From contig NMRB01001037.1 in NCBI GenBank assembly GCA_002633025.1, positions 140,615 through 204,614 of the forward strand: DNA of 64,000 bases. Direction: 5' to 3'. Source of the stretch: Notospermus geniculatus. Its lineage: Eukaryota; Nemertea; Pilidiophora; Heteronemertea; Lineidae. Made by a program: the position numbers and the translations under genes. Position 1 is the stretch's first letter. The number at the start of each line of letters is the position of its first letter. Shown here piece after piece: positions 33,706 to 45,440 of this stretch. Under the pieces are notes generated by a model. That model made no database searches. It was not told the DNA's origin and saw only the letters and a program-made list of their open reading frames with translations.

Positions 33706-34795
33706 CCAGTTATTCAAAAAACCTATTTTTTTGCACTAAAACCTAGTTTTTTGCTCATAAAACTTAGTTTTTATGGATAAAATATAGTTTTTTTGACAAA
33801 AACTAATATTTTCTCCCAAAAAACCTAGTTTTTGTCTAAAACCCAGTTTTATAGAAGAAAACTTAGTTTTTTGCTTCATAAAATATAGGTTTTTATCAAA
33901 AAACTTAGTTTTTGTCAAAAAACTATATTTTATGGCAAAAAACCTGATTTTATGCCAAACAAGCCCCATTTTATCGACAAAAAGGTAAGTTTCTGCACTG
34001 AAATGTCCAGTTATTCCATAAAACTAAGTTTATTGGTCAAAAAACCAAGTTTTTTACTAAAACCAAGTTTTATGCCATAAAAAGTAGGTTCTTTATAAAA
34101 ACCTAGTTTTTATGGAAACCTACCTTTTTGAACCTCGCCCCCACTGACCAAGATGATTTCGCCGGGACGAGGTTGCGAAATACCCGTCCCCAGTAGTGCT
34201 GTGCGTGCAACCATATACATCATGACCCATAGGCCCCAGGTTTCCTATCCTCGTCCCAATATAACAAAGGATCGTGCACGTGGGACGAGGTAGAAAATAG
34301 ATTGGCAAGCCAAAACAAGAGTTGAATATGGGAGCACTGGACGTTGTGAAGCCAACGAGGACAGTACTGTTGGGAGAAAATACAAGTTTCGTGATAAAAA
34401 CTAGGTTTTTGTACGCCGTTTGTCCAGTTATTCAAGAAACCTATATTTTCTACGAAAATACTGGTTTTATTGAAGAAAAACTAAGTTTTTTCTATAAAAC
34501 CAGGTTTTTAAGCATAAATATAAGTTTCTTGGCTGTATGTCCAGTTATTGCCGAAAAACTAACATTTTTAGACAAAAAACTACGTTTTATGCTGATGATT
34601 GAAACACCTATATTTTATCGTAAAAAACTTGGTTTTTACCAGGTTTTATTGCAAAAATATAAGTTATTTGACAAAAACTAGGTTTTTTGGGAGAAAATAT
34701 TAGTTTTTGTCAAAAAAACTATATTTTATCCACAAAAACTAAGTTTTATTGCAAAAATATAGGTTTTTTGAATAACTGGACAATCCGCTTGCCAT
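33690..34795. repeat. Palindrome-rich AAACCTAGTTTT array with inverted ends
   Basis: The ends are inverse: GGCAAGCGGATTGTCCAGTT and AACTGGACAATCCGCTTGCC. Between them are dozens of degenerate short words of the form AAAACYTAGTTTTT, AAAACTAAGTTTT and AAATATAGTTTTT, each itself nearly palindromic and spaced about 20-30 bp apart. 34120-34300 is unrelated sequence, and 34301-34373 is an exact copy of part of the adjacent protease gene (33136-33205 region). The whole block sits inside BEL pol and interrupts it. Confidence 0.75.
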
Positions 34796-34798
34796 ATT

Positions 34799-37040
34799 AT
34801 GGCAGGGCCCACACAGGATGACCGCTCATCTCAACTTGATGTGAATCTGATCCTGGAGCAACCCAAGTCTGAAATCCTAGTTGAGGAGGTACCTGAGGAT
34901 TTGGTAGTGCACAGGCAGAAGCCAGCTTCTGAAGATAGCCAGTCATTGGAGAAGGCAGTTAGAAGGCTTTGGGAAGAAGAAAAGCATGGATTTACATGTG
35001 ATGGGGTCAAGGCAATGTCTGTGGAAGACAAGAGGGCTTTGAGTGTATTGGAGAGTACTACTAAGTTGGTGGATGGAAACTACCAGATGGCACTACTCTG
35101 GAGGGAAGAAAATCCTGTACTTCCGAACAACCGGTCAGTGGCTGAAAGGAGGCTCAAGTCGCTCCACAGACGGTTCAAGAGAGAGCCAGTATTTGCAGAC
35201 CTGTATAGAAAGACTATGAATGATTACATCGCCAAAGGTTATGCCATCCAGTTGTCCGAGGAGGAGGCCAAGGAAACTACAGCCAAAACGTGGTAGGCCT
35301 ACCTTCCCCACCATGGTGTTCAGAACATAAATAAACCTGGGAAGGTGAGAATAGTTTTTGATGCGGCCTCAAGTTACGGGGACACCTCACTCAATAAGAA
35401 TCTGCTCAATGGCCCAGACCTCAATTCGGGCTTGGTCGGAGTCCTGGTTAGGTATCGTCAACACAAGACGGCAGTAGTTGCAGACATCGAAGCGATGTTT
35501 ATGCAGTTTCGAGTTCCAAGAGACGACTGTGAAGCGCTGCGCTTTTTATGGAGTCCTGATGATAGCGAGCCCGTCCCTAGGACCTATTGTATGACAAGGC
35601 ATATCTTTGGCGCTGCAGATGGTCCTAGTTCCTGTACGTATGGCCTTCAGAAGTGTGCCAAGGATAATCAGGAAGACTTTGACCCGATAGACGCTCAGAC
35701 AGTTCACAGGAACTTCTACATGGATGATCTACTGAAGTCTGTCCCTACTCCCGAGGAAGGGATCAAGCTTGCATTACAGTTGATGCAGATGTTGGACAGA
35801 GGAGGACTCATGCTCACCAAGTTTATCTCGAATTCACTTGGGGAAAGTGCAAAGAGTTGCAATGAAGTTATGCTTGGATGTGACCTGCCTAGGGAACGAG
35901 CATTAGGAGTGATCTGGGACGTGAAGTCTGATACATTGAGCGTCAAGGTGTCGGAGATGAATAGGCCTGATACTCGTCGAGGATGCTTGGGAGACGTCAG
36001 CTCAATTTATGACCCGCTCGGGCTAGTCGGTCCTGTTACTTTGCCGGCCAAGAGAATCCTACAGATGACTTGTCAGTTTAATCTCGCCTGGGATGATACG
36101 CTACCTGATTTCCTCCTGAGTTCCTGGCACAAATGGAAGGAAAGTCTGAAGAATCTGAGGGACGTCCAGATACCGCGGTGTTACTTCCGGGATCCGATAT
36201 GTCAACTTGAACTTCATCATTTTGCCGACGCGTCGGAAGTTGGCTGTGGGACAGTCACATTACTTCGTCGTGTTCTTGAAGACGGAAGTGGCCAGTGTTC
36301 GTTTGTCATGTCGAAAGGGAGGACAGCACCATCCACCTTTGTGTCGGTTCCTCGGCTTGAATTGCAAGCGGCAGTGGTAGCGTCGAGAGTGGGCAGGCTT
36401 GTCAATGCCAAGACGGAGTTGGAGCTTGATGTCACGAGGACGATCTTCTGGACAGACTCAAGAATTGTACTCCAGTAGGCCTACATAAGGAACGAGACAA
36501 GGAGGTTTAAGACCTATGTAGCAAATAGGGTGACCGAGATTAGGGATGCAAGCACACCTCAACAATTGAGACATGTACCGGGGAAGGACAATCCCGCCGA
36601 CGATATCTCTCGGGGACAGTCTGTGGATGCATTCATGAAGAATGACAGGTGGTTTGCTGGACCGGAATTCCTCCACCGACCAGAAGGAGACTGGCCTGTG
36701 ACCGAGATGGAGCCACTTGTAGATTGTGATCCTGAGGTAAAAGAGGAGAGGATCGTGGGATTGTTACTCGCGTCCTCGACCTCTTCGTCACTGGATGCAA
36801 TGATGAAACGCTGGTCATCGTGGTCTGTCTTGAGAAGGAGAGTAGCAATTTTGATCAAGTTCTGTGATTATCTGCGAGCAAAGACCACCGGTGTGGACTC
36901 TGGAGTTGAGCCTGGAAGAGAGATTTCGCCGTCAGACTTGGATAGAGCTACATTAGCCATTGTTAAGTATGTTCAGAACCAGCACTATGCGGAGGAGATT
37001 GCTGACTTGCGCAAACTAGGGAGAGTGAAGACGTCAAGTG
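34799..37040 (+). pseudogene. BEL/Pao reverse transcriptase and RNase H
   Basis: A single frame with two in-frame TAG stops (35294-35296 and 36476-36478). It contains the pol linker (AVRRLWEEEKHGF), RT (GKVRIVFDAASSYG; catalytic YMDD at 35717-35728; PLGLVGPVTLPAKRIL) and an RNase H-like segment (HHFADASEVGCG; ELQAAVVASR; FWTDSRIVL; VPGKDNPADDISRG). This order is that of Pao pol (Peptidase_A17-type region then RNase H). Each stop is part of GTAGGCCTAC and looks like an extra TAGGCC before a conserved Tyr codon. A SINE interrupts the frame after 37040. Confidence 0.88.
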
Positions 37041-37283
37041 GATTAATAATAATAATAATAATGTGTGGGCTTATAGTGCCTTTTACATTTAAGTGTCAAG
37101 GCACTTCACATTATTACCCAGCCTAATCCAGAAACCTTTCTGTAGAAACCAAGGGCAGCTACAATCAAGCGCACACATGGACATTTCAGGCCAGTTGAGA
37201 GTATACAGAGTGACACAGCCAGGGATTGAACCCGCAACCTTCCGATCACGAGTCCAACGCTCTAACCATTGTGCCACCGCGCT
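37041..37283 (-). mobile_element. tRNA-derived SINE inside BEL pol
   Basis: On the minus strand the head reads GCGCGGTGGCACAATGGTTA (A box) and GGTTGCGGGTTCAATCCC (B box). The opposite end is a (TAA)n tail at 37046-37061. It lies between the RNase H and integrase parts of the retrotransposon and disrupts the frame. Confidence 0.75.
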
Positions 37284-38523
37284 CCCTGAGGAGCCTTCAA
37301 CCTGTCCTTATTGATGGTATTTTGAGAGTAGGAGGGAGATTGTCACGTGCACCGATTTCCTATGACTCCAAGTACCCGATGATAATTCCTCGAGCAAGTC
37401 ACTTGGCTTCCATTTTGATCTACTACTGTCATAAACAGTCAGCTCATTCTGGACAGGAGCACGTACTGGCATTATTGAGAGAGAAATTTTGGGTGCCTCA
37501 GGGACGATCAGTAGTACGGAGGATCTTGCACGCATGTATTGGATGTAGGAAGCGATTGTCAGCAAAGATGACACAGATGATGGCGGACGTACCGAGCATG
37601 AGATTGGCAGCGTACGAACCGCCATTTTCCCGCACGGGATTGGATTACTTCGGGCCAATGTGTGTGAAAAGAGGTCGCTCGGTTGTCAAGAGATGGGGAG
37701 CGATCTTCACCTGTATGAATGTGCGAGCCATCCACATTGAGGGTTCTGAGTCCATGGATACTTCTTCGTTCATCAATGCTTTGAGACGTTTCTGCGGGAG
37801 ACGAGGTGACCCGCAGGATATTTGGTCTGACAACGGCAGTAATTTCTTGGGTGGTGAACGAGAACTGAGAGAAGCCCTACAGGAGTGGAACCAGCAGCAG
37901 ATCCTTGATGAGTTAGCACAGAGAGGTGTCGGGTGGCATTTCCAGCCACCCACTGCGTCCCATATGTCAGGCTTATGGGAGCGTCTAGTTAAGTCCGTAA
38001 AATTGTCGTTGAAAGCCGTCCTCACTGATGCTCTGGACACCGACGAGGTGTTGTCGACAGCTTTAGTGGAAGTTGAGCGGGTGTTAAACTCTCGCCCGTT
38101 GTGCAAAGTGAGCGATGACCCGAGAGACGATGACGTCTTGACCCAGGTCACTTTCTGCTGCAGAGAAGAGCTCAGTCGCTCCCACCAGGTGTCTTCACAG
38201 AAACTGACAAATTCCACCGAAAACATTGGAGGCACGCTCAGCTTTTGGCGAATAATTTCTGGAAGAGGTGGATGCGAGAATATTTGCCGGCCTTGCAGGA
38301 GAGAGTAAAATGGAGCAAGAAGACACGTAATGTCGCAGTCGGCGATTTGGTCCTGGTTGCGGATGATGACGTTTCGCGTGGACAGTGGCCGCTCAGTAAG
38401 GTCACAAGGATATTTCCCGGTGATGATGGATGCACACGTGTAGTCGAAGTGAAGACGAGGAACACTCATCTTGTACGTCCGATCCATAAGCTTTGCTTAT
38501 TAGAAGCTCGCGACGAGGACTAG
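37284..38523 (+). pseudogene. BEL/Pao integrase with C-terminal domain
   Basis: The frame from 37284 to about 38240 contains ILRVGGRLSRAPISYDSKYP, an H2C2-type zinc segment (HKQSAHSGQEH ... CIGC), DYFGPMCVKRG with the first catalytic Asp, IWSDNGSNFLGG with the second, and a downstream helix region with the Glu. A frameshift near 38180-38245 moves the end into a second frame (to 38521), which carries a DUF5641-type tail: VGDLVLVADDDVSRGQWPL and VRPIHKLCLLE. The TAG stop is at 38521-38523. Confidence 0.88.
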
Positions 38524-39012
38524 TTGTTATGCCGTCTCGCTGTCTCGATTGTGACGAGAATGGACATTACCTTCGGATGTGAACGTGGGAACGTGAACTG
38601 ACATTAGCCGTGTTTTTGTCATTCGTAATGCGATTCAGTTGTTCTATAGCAAGGTTGCGATATAGGGCAGAATAATCCCTGCACCTTGCCAGGGCTGTCT
38701 GGTAGTCCACCCAGCTTCCCTTTTTGTGTGGTTTATTGAAATACTAGTACTCTAGTTTGGACTGTCATTTTGATAAGCGGATGTGCAGTTTGCACTACTA
38801 ATTGTGTTTTCTTTGGACTATAATTTCGTGGCAGCTAGCAAAGTTAGCATTTTAAGTTGCTGCTTATGGACTGTTGGGAATTGCTGCACCAGTTTGAAGT
38901 GGGACCTGGCTCAGTGATGTGAAACGTTGGAGTGGTGTTAACGTGGTTAGTTAAGAAATGGTGTTTCCTTTCGTTGAATTTAGCTCAGATTGTAGGACAT
39001 TTTGGACTGGCA
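38524..39012. other. 3' region of BEL element, probable LTR remnant
   Basis: Non-coding. TTTGGACTG-type words (38754, 38990) resemble the start of the LTR of the second BEL element (TGTTTGGACTGG at 60887). I could not find both LTRs, so the boundary is not fixed; a LINE begins at about 39013. Confidence 0.35.
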
Positions 39013-39830
39013 TTATATAATAATAATAATAATAATTTATTCAGATTAAAAGTGCTACATTAATGGTAAAACATTTTCTAAGCACTGGACATAAGTGAGA
39101 CGAGGATAAAACATATATGTACAAGTAAAAATCAGTGAAACGCTTTTTTTGAAAATGTAAGTTTTAAGGTTTTTCTTAAAAGTGTGTTTGCTCGAGGCGG
39201 CGCGCAGAGCACAAGGCAGCTCATTCCAGAGTTTGGGCCCCAAAATATGTACAGAACGATCCCCATAGGCTCCTCTGGCACGAGGGACCTCAAGGAGCCA
39301 GGGATCGTTGGTGGAGCGGAGTCGCCGCGAAGGAGTGTACACTGGAAACAAGTCCTTCATGTTCTTGGGGCTTGCTTGGCTATATAGAGCTGCATGGATG
39401 CGCGTTAACACCTTGTACTCTACGCGCTGCCTCACGGGGAGCCAGTGAAGTTCTCTGAGAATAGGAGTTATATTCTCCCGCTTCCTTGTCTTGGTGAGAA
39501 GCCTAGCGGCTGAGTTTTGGGCCCTTTGTAACCTGGACAGCTCAGTATTGGGCAAGCCCAGCAGGAGACCATTTTGGAAATCCAATCTTGAAGTTACTAC
39601 GGCATTCAGGACACGGGCGCACGTAGCATCATCTAAGTGCCTACGAATTTTAGACAGCCTGTGTATTTGAAAGTACATGGACTTGACTGTGCAAGAAACT
39701 TGCTGGGTCATGGTCATTGAATCGTCAAACTGCGCGCCTAAATTTCTGACTACCCCAGATGGCCGGGTGATGGCAGAGCCGATGCGGAGGCTAGCGAGTG
39801 GCTGCAGCTTTTTGATTTAGTTTTTGAAAA
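39013..39830 (-). pseudogene. CR1-like LINE 3' fragment
   Basis: The minus frame 39055-39717 encodes the C-terminal part of a CR1/Jockey-type reverse transcriptase protein: NAVVTSRLDFQNGLLLGL, LHWLPVRQRVEYK and LGPKLWNELP. These are the same motifs as the C-terminus of the LINE at 14780-17230 but a different family. The element ends in (TAA)n at 39019-39037 and is 5'-truncated near 39830. Confidence 0.85.
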
Positions 39831-40590
39831 ATTGACGTTTTTGTAAAGATCTGTCAACACCACTTGTCTTCCACTGCCAACAACTTATGAGACGGTCCCT
39901 ACATAATAATGCAAACCATACTTCATGTCCCTTGTGTACGCCGTCAGTGCATACAAAACCCATAGATCTATAGAACAGCGCTGAGTCTTATGTGGCAAAA
40001 AGTGTTACATAATAATTTTTCACGTGTGTGGAGGCTTTAGTGACCAATTCATGCACTGGTTAACTTCAAACAAAGATGACAAAGGCTACAATACAATGTC
40101 ATGAATAACCAGTACACGTCACAACATTTATCTATGCCTATACAGTGACCCATGCATGGTGTATGGTTTGCATTATTATGTAGGGGCCGTCTCATAAGTT
40201 GTTGGTAGTGGAACACAAGTGGTGTTGATACAGCTTTACAATGAAATGGCCAGGGCCATTGTGCTCACCTCTGTCATAAGTCTCTGTGGTTAAGTGTGAA
40301 ACTGTGACTCTCATGGTGAATGTTGAAGGATCAGTACAGATAAGATAAAGCTGAACACACCAAAAAGTATTTTTTGATCTGATCAGTATTATCAGTCAAC
40401 GACATAAACTCAGGTGATGGCACCCACAAGGAGTACTATTTCTGAATACAATGAATACAAGTGGTATTTGTGAACAAACTGCTTTCCTGTCTAGGTCACA
40501 GATGTCAAAAATTCTATTTTTCAAGATGGCCACCTGGTGGCGACACGTGACGTTCGTTGGGACTGAAATTTTAGCAGGAATGTAAAGGAT
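39831..40590. other. Inverted-repeat element, no gene
   Basis: 39846-39925 and 40155-40225 are inverse copies (CAACTTATGAGACGGTCCCT / GGGGCCGTCTCATAAGTTG; AATAATGCAAACCATAC / GTATGGTTTGCATTATT), making a ~380-bp MITE at about 39846-40225. The remainder has no coding signal. Confidence 0.6.
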
Positions 40591-41914
40591 ACTTGCATAG
40601 ATGTTTAGACAACATTGAATCCTCGTCTGGGTCTAAGAATTATTGGCATATACATGTAATTAGGCAACTTTTGGGTAAGAGAATCAGTGGTGGTATTCCT
40701 ACTCTTTATAGTGGCGATGTGGTTACTGACAATGATGATGGGAAAGCTGAGTTGTTTTAGTCTAAATTTAGTCAAAAGTTTCACCATGACCTTGATGAGT
40801 CACTGTTTCCCAATTTTCCCTCCAGAACTGATGCTGTCTTGAATCATATTACTGTCACCCCTGATAATGTCAGAAAGTTACGCTCGAATCTCGATACTTC
40901 TAAACAGGGCGGTGAAGATGGTATGTCTAATAGAATGTTGAAATTGCATGGTGGCTACATCCCTGGATGTTCCTCTTTGCAGACTACATGTATTTAATTT
41001 GCTTTTAAGTGCTGGTTACTTTCCTGAAGATTGGAAATTTGGAATTATTGTCCCTTTTTTAAAAACAAGGGCACCAAATCTTCACCGGACAACTACAGGC
41101 CGGTCACTCTTCTCAATTCAATTTCCAAATTATTTGAACGTACTGTATATAATGAATTACTCCTGCATTTACAGACCAACAATCTTCTCTTCGAGCCTCA
41201 GTCTGGTTTTTCTACCTGGGCACGTACTCAGAAACAACTAATTGATATCGTTCATGGTATTCTATCAAATTTTGAGTCTAGAAAGGCTACTCGTTGAGTT
41301 TTCTTCGACATCTCTGGGGCATTTGATGCTGTCCCCCACCATCTTCTAATTTTCAAGCTTCAACGGTACGGAATCAAGGGTATTGTCTTACAGCTACTTA
41401 CTTCATACTTACATCGGCGTAGGATTAAGACTAGAGTAAATTATTCTCTATCTGAGCCTTCTGCCGATGGGTTTATTACCTGTGGTGTGCCCCAAGGCTC
41501 GATCCTTGGGCCTTTACTTTTTCTTATTTATATAAATGATCTCAGCGATATCATACTTAATTGTCACCTCTATATTTATGCAGATGACTGTTCATTATTT
41601 CTCCCCGTTGACCGGGATGCTAATCCGTCTTTTGCTACTAATCTCATCCAGGAAGATCTCAATCGTCTGTTCTCTTGGCCTCAACTGTGGCATCTTGACT
41701 TTAAAGCTGCCAAAAGTATAGAAGTTATATTTCATTCCGCTCGACTGAAAGTTCCCAGTTTCCCATCCTTGTTTGTTGGTAATGACAAGATACCTTTTGG
41801 CTATTCTCATAAACACCTTGGCCTTATCCTTGATGAGAAGTTGTTATTTTAGGAACACCTCACTGAAGTCATTGTCAAATGTAACACCTTGTTGAATCCC
41901 CTGAAATCTCTTAA

Positions 41915-42130
41915 GGTCGATCTATAGTCATTGGGTTTTCCCCCAGACAATCACATTCCAAGCGACCCACTGGAGTGAAACTGAATGAATCATCATGTGG
42001 GTGAAAGTTCACTTAGATGCTTCATACGTAACGTACCGTACCAGAAATGTTTTTGTAATCATTGTTATCAATGAATTATCACGAGTTTAATTTGGGCAGT
42101 TCGGCGTCACGCAATGGGTATAGATCGACC
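41915..42130. mobile_element. 216-bp MITE in LINE, TTAA target
   Basis: The ends GGTCGATCTATA and TATAGATCGACC are inverse and flanked by TTAA at 41911-41914 and 42131-42134. Removing it with one TTAA restores the LINE reading frame across KSL|KQTLRSK. The TTAA target is piggyBac-like, though the ends do not start with the usual CCC. Confidence 0.85.
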
Positions 42131-42599
42131 TTAAACAGACACTTCGGTCTAAACACCTTGAACGTTTGTACTTTTCCTTTATCTTACCTCATATGGAATA
42201 TGGTTCTTTGATATTTGGCTCAGCTAATGCTGGCATCCTGGCCAAGCTGGACAAAGTCCATTATAGGGCAGCCTTAATTGTTAGTGGATGCATTATGGGC
42301 ACCAGTAGCTCCAAAGTACTTAAATGTTTGGACTGGATGTCGCTAGATCAGCGTAGGAAAGAGAAAAAGTTGGTCTTTATGTATGATGTTGCAAACAACC
42401 GAGTTCCTCCTTATGTCTCTGATAACTTTACTCAATATAGACTCCCCGTGAATGATGCTAGACTCCGGAATCCACAGCCTTATAGACTGCCTGTTCACTG
42501 CTCGCAGCGTTTTATGAAATCTACTGTTCCTGGCTGTATCAAGCTCTAGAATTCCTTACCTAATCACTTAAGACAATGTTACTCCAGAAATTCATTTAA

Positions 42600-42770
42600 A
42601 GGTATGGTTCAAAAGGCTCCAATCGTTTACACATGGCTTAAATATGGCCAGAAAATAATTTCTGTCTGGTTTGTAAGAAAATCTTACGAAACAAACCAAA
42701 CTTTCACAACTTCGCCTTCTGGCCATTTCCTCAATGTTGAAATGAAAATTGGCGCCTTTGAACTATACCT
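42600..42770. mobile_element. 171-bp MITE in LINE, TTAA target
   Basis: The ends AGGTATGGTTCAAAAGG and CCTTTGAACTATACCT are inverse, flanked by TTAA at 42596-42599 and 42771-42774. Removal restores the LINE frame (RNSFK|YNTRV). It is a different family from the MITE at 41915-42130. Confidence 0.85.
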
Positions 42771-43201
42771 TTAAGTATAATACTCGTGTTCACCTAAGAG
42801 GGAGGAAAAATTTTCTTGTCTGTACTAAATTGAATATACCTCGTAAGGATGAAATTTTACTCAATAGAACCCGCTGTGATCTCATTTGTAGATCCCATTA
42901 CTTTACCCACAATTTTGAAAGTGTTCGTAATCCAGTGTGTCAGTGTGGGTCCAGGTCTCAAACTACCAAGCACTTGTTCTTCCATTGCCCTCGTTTGGAT
43001 CACCCACGTCATAAATTGTTTACCGACCTCGGTCTGCTGCCTTTGTTTACAATCTCCTACAATAGCTTCCCAAACAATGATGACAGGTTGCTGGGTTTAC
43101 TTTGGGGGATGCAACAGTCTCCACTAGCAACTAACTGTGGTGTCATTACTGCAGTTAGTCTTTTTATTTCTGACACTGTCGCCTTACTCAATAATGTTTA
43201 A

Positions 43202-44830
43202 TAGTACCCTGTCCTGTCCTAAAATCCTGCAACCTGTCATTTATCTATCTTACTCATTATTTTGTACCATTTCTTTTTCTCTCATTTTCGTGTGTAGGCC
43301 TATGTTGTTATCCACCATCATTTATTTACTGTATTTTTTTATTTTTGTTAATCCAGGGCTATTAAGTGTAGGTCTACGAATAGACCAGGCAGAAAGTGAT
43401 AAAGTGGGGGTCAGCGGATTGCAATGAAATTTGGTGTGTAGTTGACCCCTGGTGAGGGACAAAAGCACGCAAAATATTGGCCCAATCCTTTGGCTGGTTG
43501 GGGCGTATATGGCAAAAATGTGCTTTTACAGGGGTCAAAGTAGGCATTCATAGTGAAGCCACTGCAGGGGCCTGGATGACAAAACTAGTTTGAAGTTGTA
43601 GGATGAGACCTCATCTTTAAAAATCAAAAAGAAAATCTTTGGTTTTTCTTGTCGTTCCAGAGATATGCCTGTGTATATGTAGACATGTAATGTACTACAA
43701 ATGAACGATATAGTCGTAATACATTCGTAGTACATCAGTAGTGCATTTATGCATGATTTTGTACCTGCATATCTCTGCAATGGAAAGAGTAAACAAAGAT
43801 TTTATTTTTTTGATGGAGAGAGGCATCCCTTGACTCCTTTCCCTGAAGTGCCCACCTTCTTCACCCCTGCAGTTGGGTCCGTAATTCGTTGTAGACCAAA
43901 CCATACCTTTTTTGACACGAAGCCATTACAGCACTGTACCTTTAAATCAAGAGTGATTTGGAACTAAACAAAAATGGAAAAAAATTCCAAGGGACATCTA
44001 TTTTCATTCACATACAAGGAATATCTCCTGCCGTTGCCTGCCAAGGCGTGAAAATTCACTCAAACGATGAAAAATCGCTGTTGTCATTTAAAAATTAGTT
44101 TTTGGCAGTATTTTTTGCCCCTTACTCCCTAACACTGTGACCGAGCTCCGAAATATTTGGCATGTCTTCATTGTGTGCCAAGACCATCTTCTGGGAGGAA
44201 TTTCAGCCAGATCTGCCGACCCCCCCCCCCNTGAAGCAGGCGGGTCGCGCAAATGCCCGAGCTACCTGAGCTGGTGGAAATCCGTGTATACAAAAGAGAC
44301 CGAAATCTTTTCAACACATCCCGGTAGGGGCATAATAGAACTGGCCTCGCACCTCCATTCAAAGGGAGAGTGTTTATTTGCCGGCGACGAGGATTAGTCG
44401 TCCCAAGAAGGATCGACAAATAAATTTATTCACGGGTGCGTGCAAGCAGGCATAACATGTTGACATTACAATAATAACAGCACCTCGAGTCAAAGTTCTT
44501 AAAACAAAACCGGTTATTTTCCTGTTCTCAGTCGATGATAATTCCCAGTTGATTTAATAACGTGTTAAGTCCAATCGAACTGAAATTTGGCATATAAGTA
44601 GACGGTACCAAGACACATATTTAGGCACGGTTAAAGCATCCTAGCCACATTAGGGACACACACCGCATGAGCTACTGCAAAATCTTGTCGGCAGTCAGGT
44701 GTACTTCACTGCGGACAGAAAATAGGTCATCCAGGTGTGCTGTGCATATTTATATATCGTGGTATGCAGGGCTGGCCTAATACATTAGTTTCGCAGTACC
44801 TCACGCGGACTGTGCCCCTTATGCACTATT
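43202..44830. other. Intergenic stretch with a weak palindrome; no gene recognised
   Basis: 43620-43810 is an imperfect inverted repeat (GAAAATCTTTG...AGATATGCCTG against TGCATATCTCT...AAAGATTTTAT). The n at 44231 follows a C run. No domain is seen in the short ORFs. Confidence 0.4.
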
Positions 44831-44839
44831 TATGAGGTG

Positions 44840-45440
44840 TGGGTCGAAGTCCATTTTTCAGGATGGCTCCCTGGCGGCTGTATTTGACATCGAATCTGAC
44901 TGAAATTTACCATATATTTATATGGTACCTAGATACATATTTTGACAAGGTTAAAACATCCTACCTACTCCTATTTATAAAATGTGGGTCAAAGTCCATT
45001 TTTCAAGATGGCTTCATGGCGGCCATATTTGAAGTCCGATCGGGTTGAACTTTGGTGCATTTATGCAGGTTGCCCAGATATACATGTATCTTCACACCAA
45101 ATTACAACACTCTATGTCAAAAAGCCATGAAATGTGCCACCAAACAGTGAATTTTGAACTTTGACCTCTGTGGCCTTGAAAAGTACGTCACATCAAAAAC
45201 CCGGGATTTATGTGATGTAGTCTCATCAGAGGAACCCACCATAAAAGTTTCGTGGTTCTAGCTAACAGCGTTCAGGAGATACGGCCGAAAGAAGGTTTTC
45301 ACAAAGCGCCCCCTACAGGCCAGAGTGCACAAGCAGCAGCGCTAGGTTTCGGTCCAGAGATAGTTTTTACCATAGGCTACCTATACACCAAATTTCAAGT
45401 TTGTAACCCAAGCAGTTTAGAAACGTGCCACCCCTGTTAA
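44840..45440. repeat. ~145-bp degenerate tandem repeat
   Basis: GTCCATTTTTCAGGATGGCT.C.TGGCGGC and GTCCATTTTTCAAGATGGCTTCATGGCGGCC lie about 145 bp apart, each followed by a GACATCG/GAAGTCCGATC.GA..T..ACTT line. It is the same class as 19660-20040. The block ends with ACGACGGACGAC, also seen at 21057. Confidence 0.55.

Larger units (their letters stand above)
40591..43201 (+). pseudogene. Non-LTR retrotransposon with two TTAA MITEs inside
   Basis: A decayed reverse transcriptase: SPDNYRPVTLLNSISKLFER, FFDISGAFDAVPHHLL, CGVPQGSILGPLLFLIYIND, YADDCSLF and a C-terminal Cys/His segment CQCGSRSQTTKHLFFHC. The frame has several stops (for example near 40758 and 41296) and two clean insertions at 41915-42130 and 42600-42770. 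The C-terminal portion is the same LINE family as the fragment at 32205-32878. Two TACATGTA insertions (40651-40658, 40985-40992) each add two residues to otherwise conserved segments. Confidence 0.85.

Noticed and set aside
37645-38487. 280-codon minus-strand frame
   Set aside because: It is the antisense of the BEL integrase, whose catalytic motifs are clear on the plus strand.
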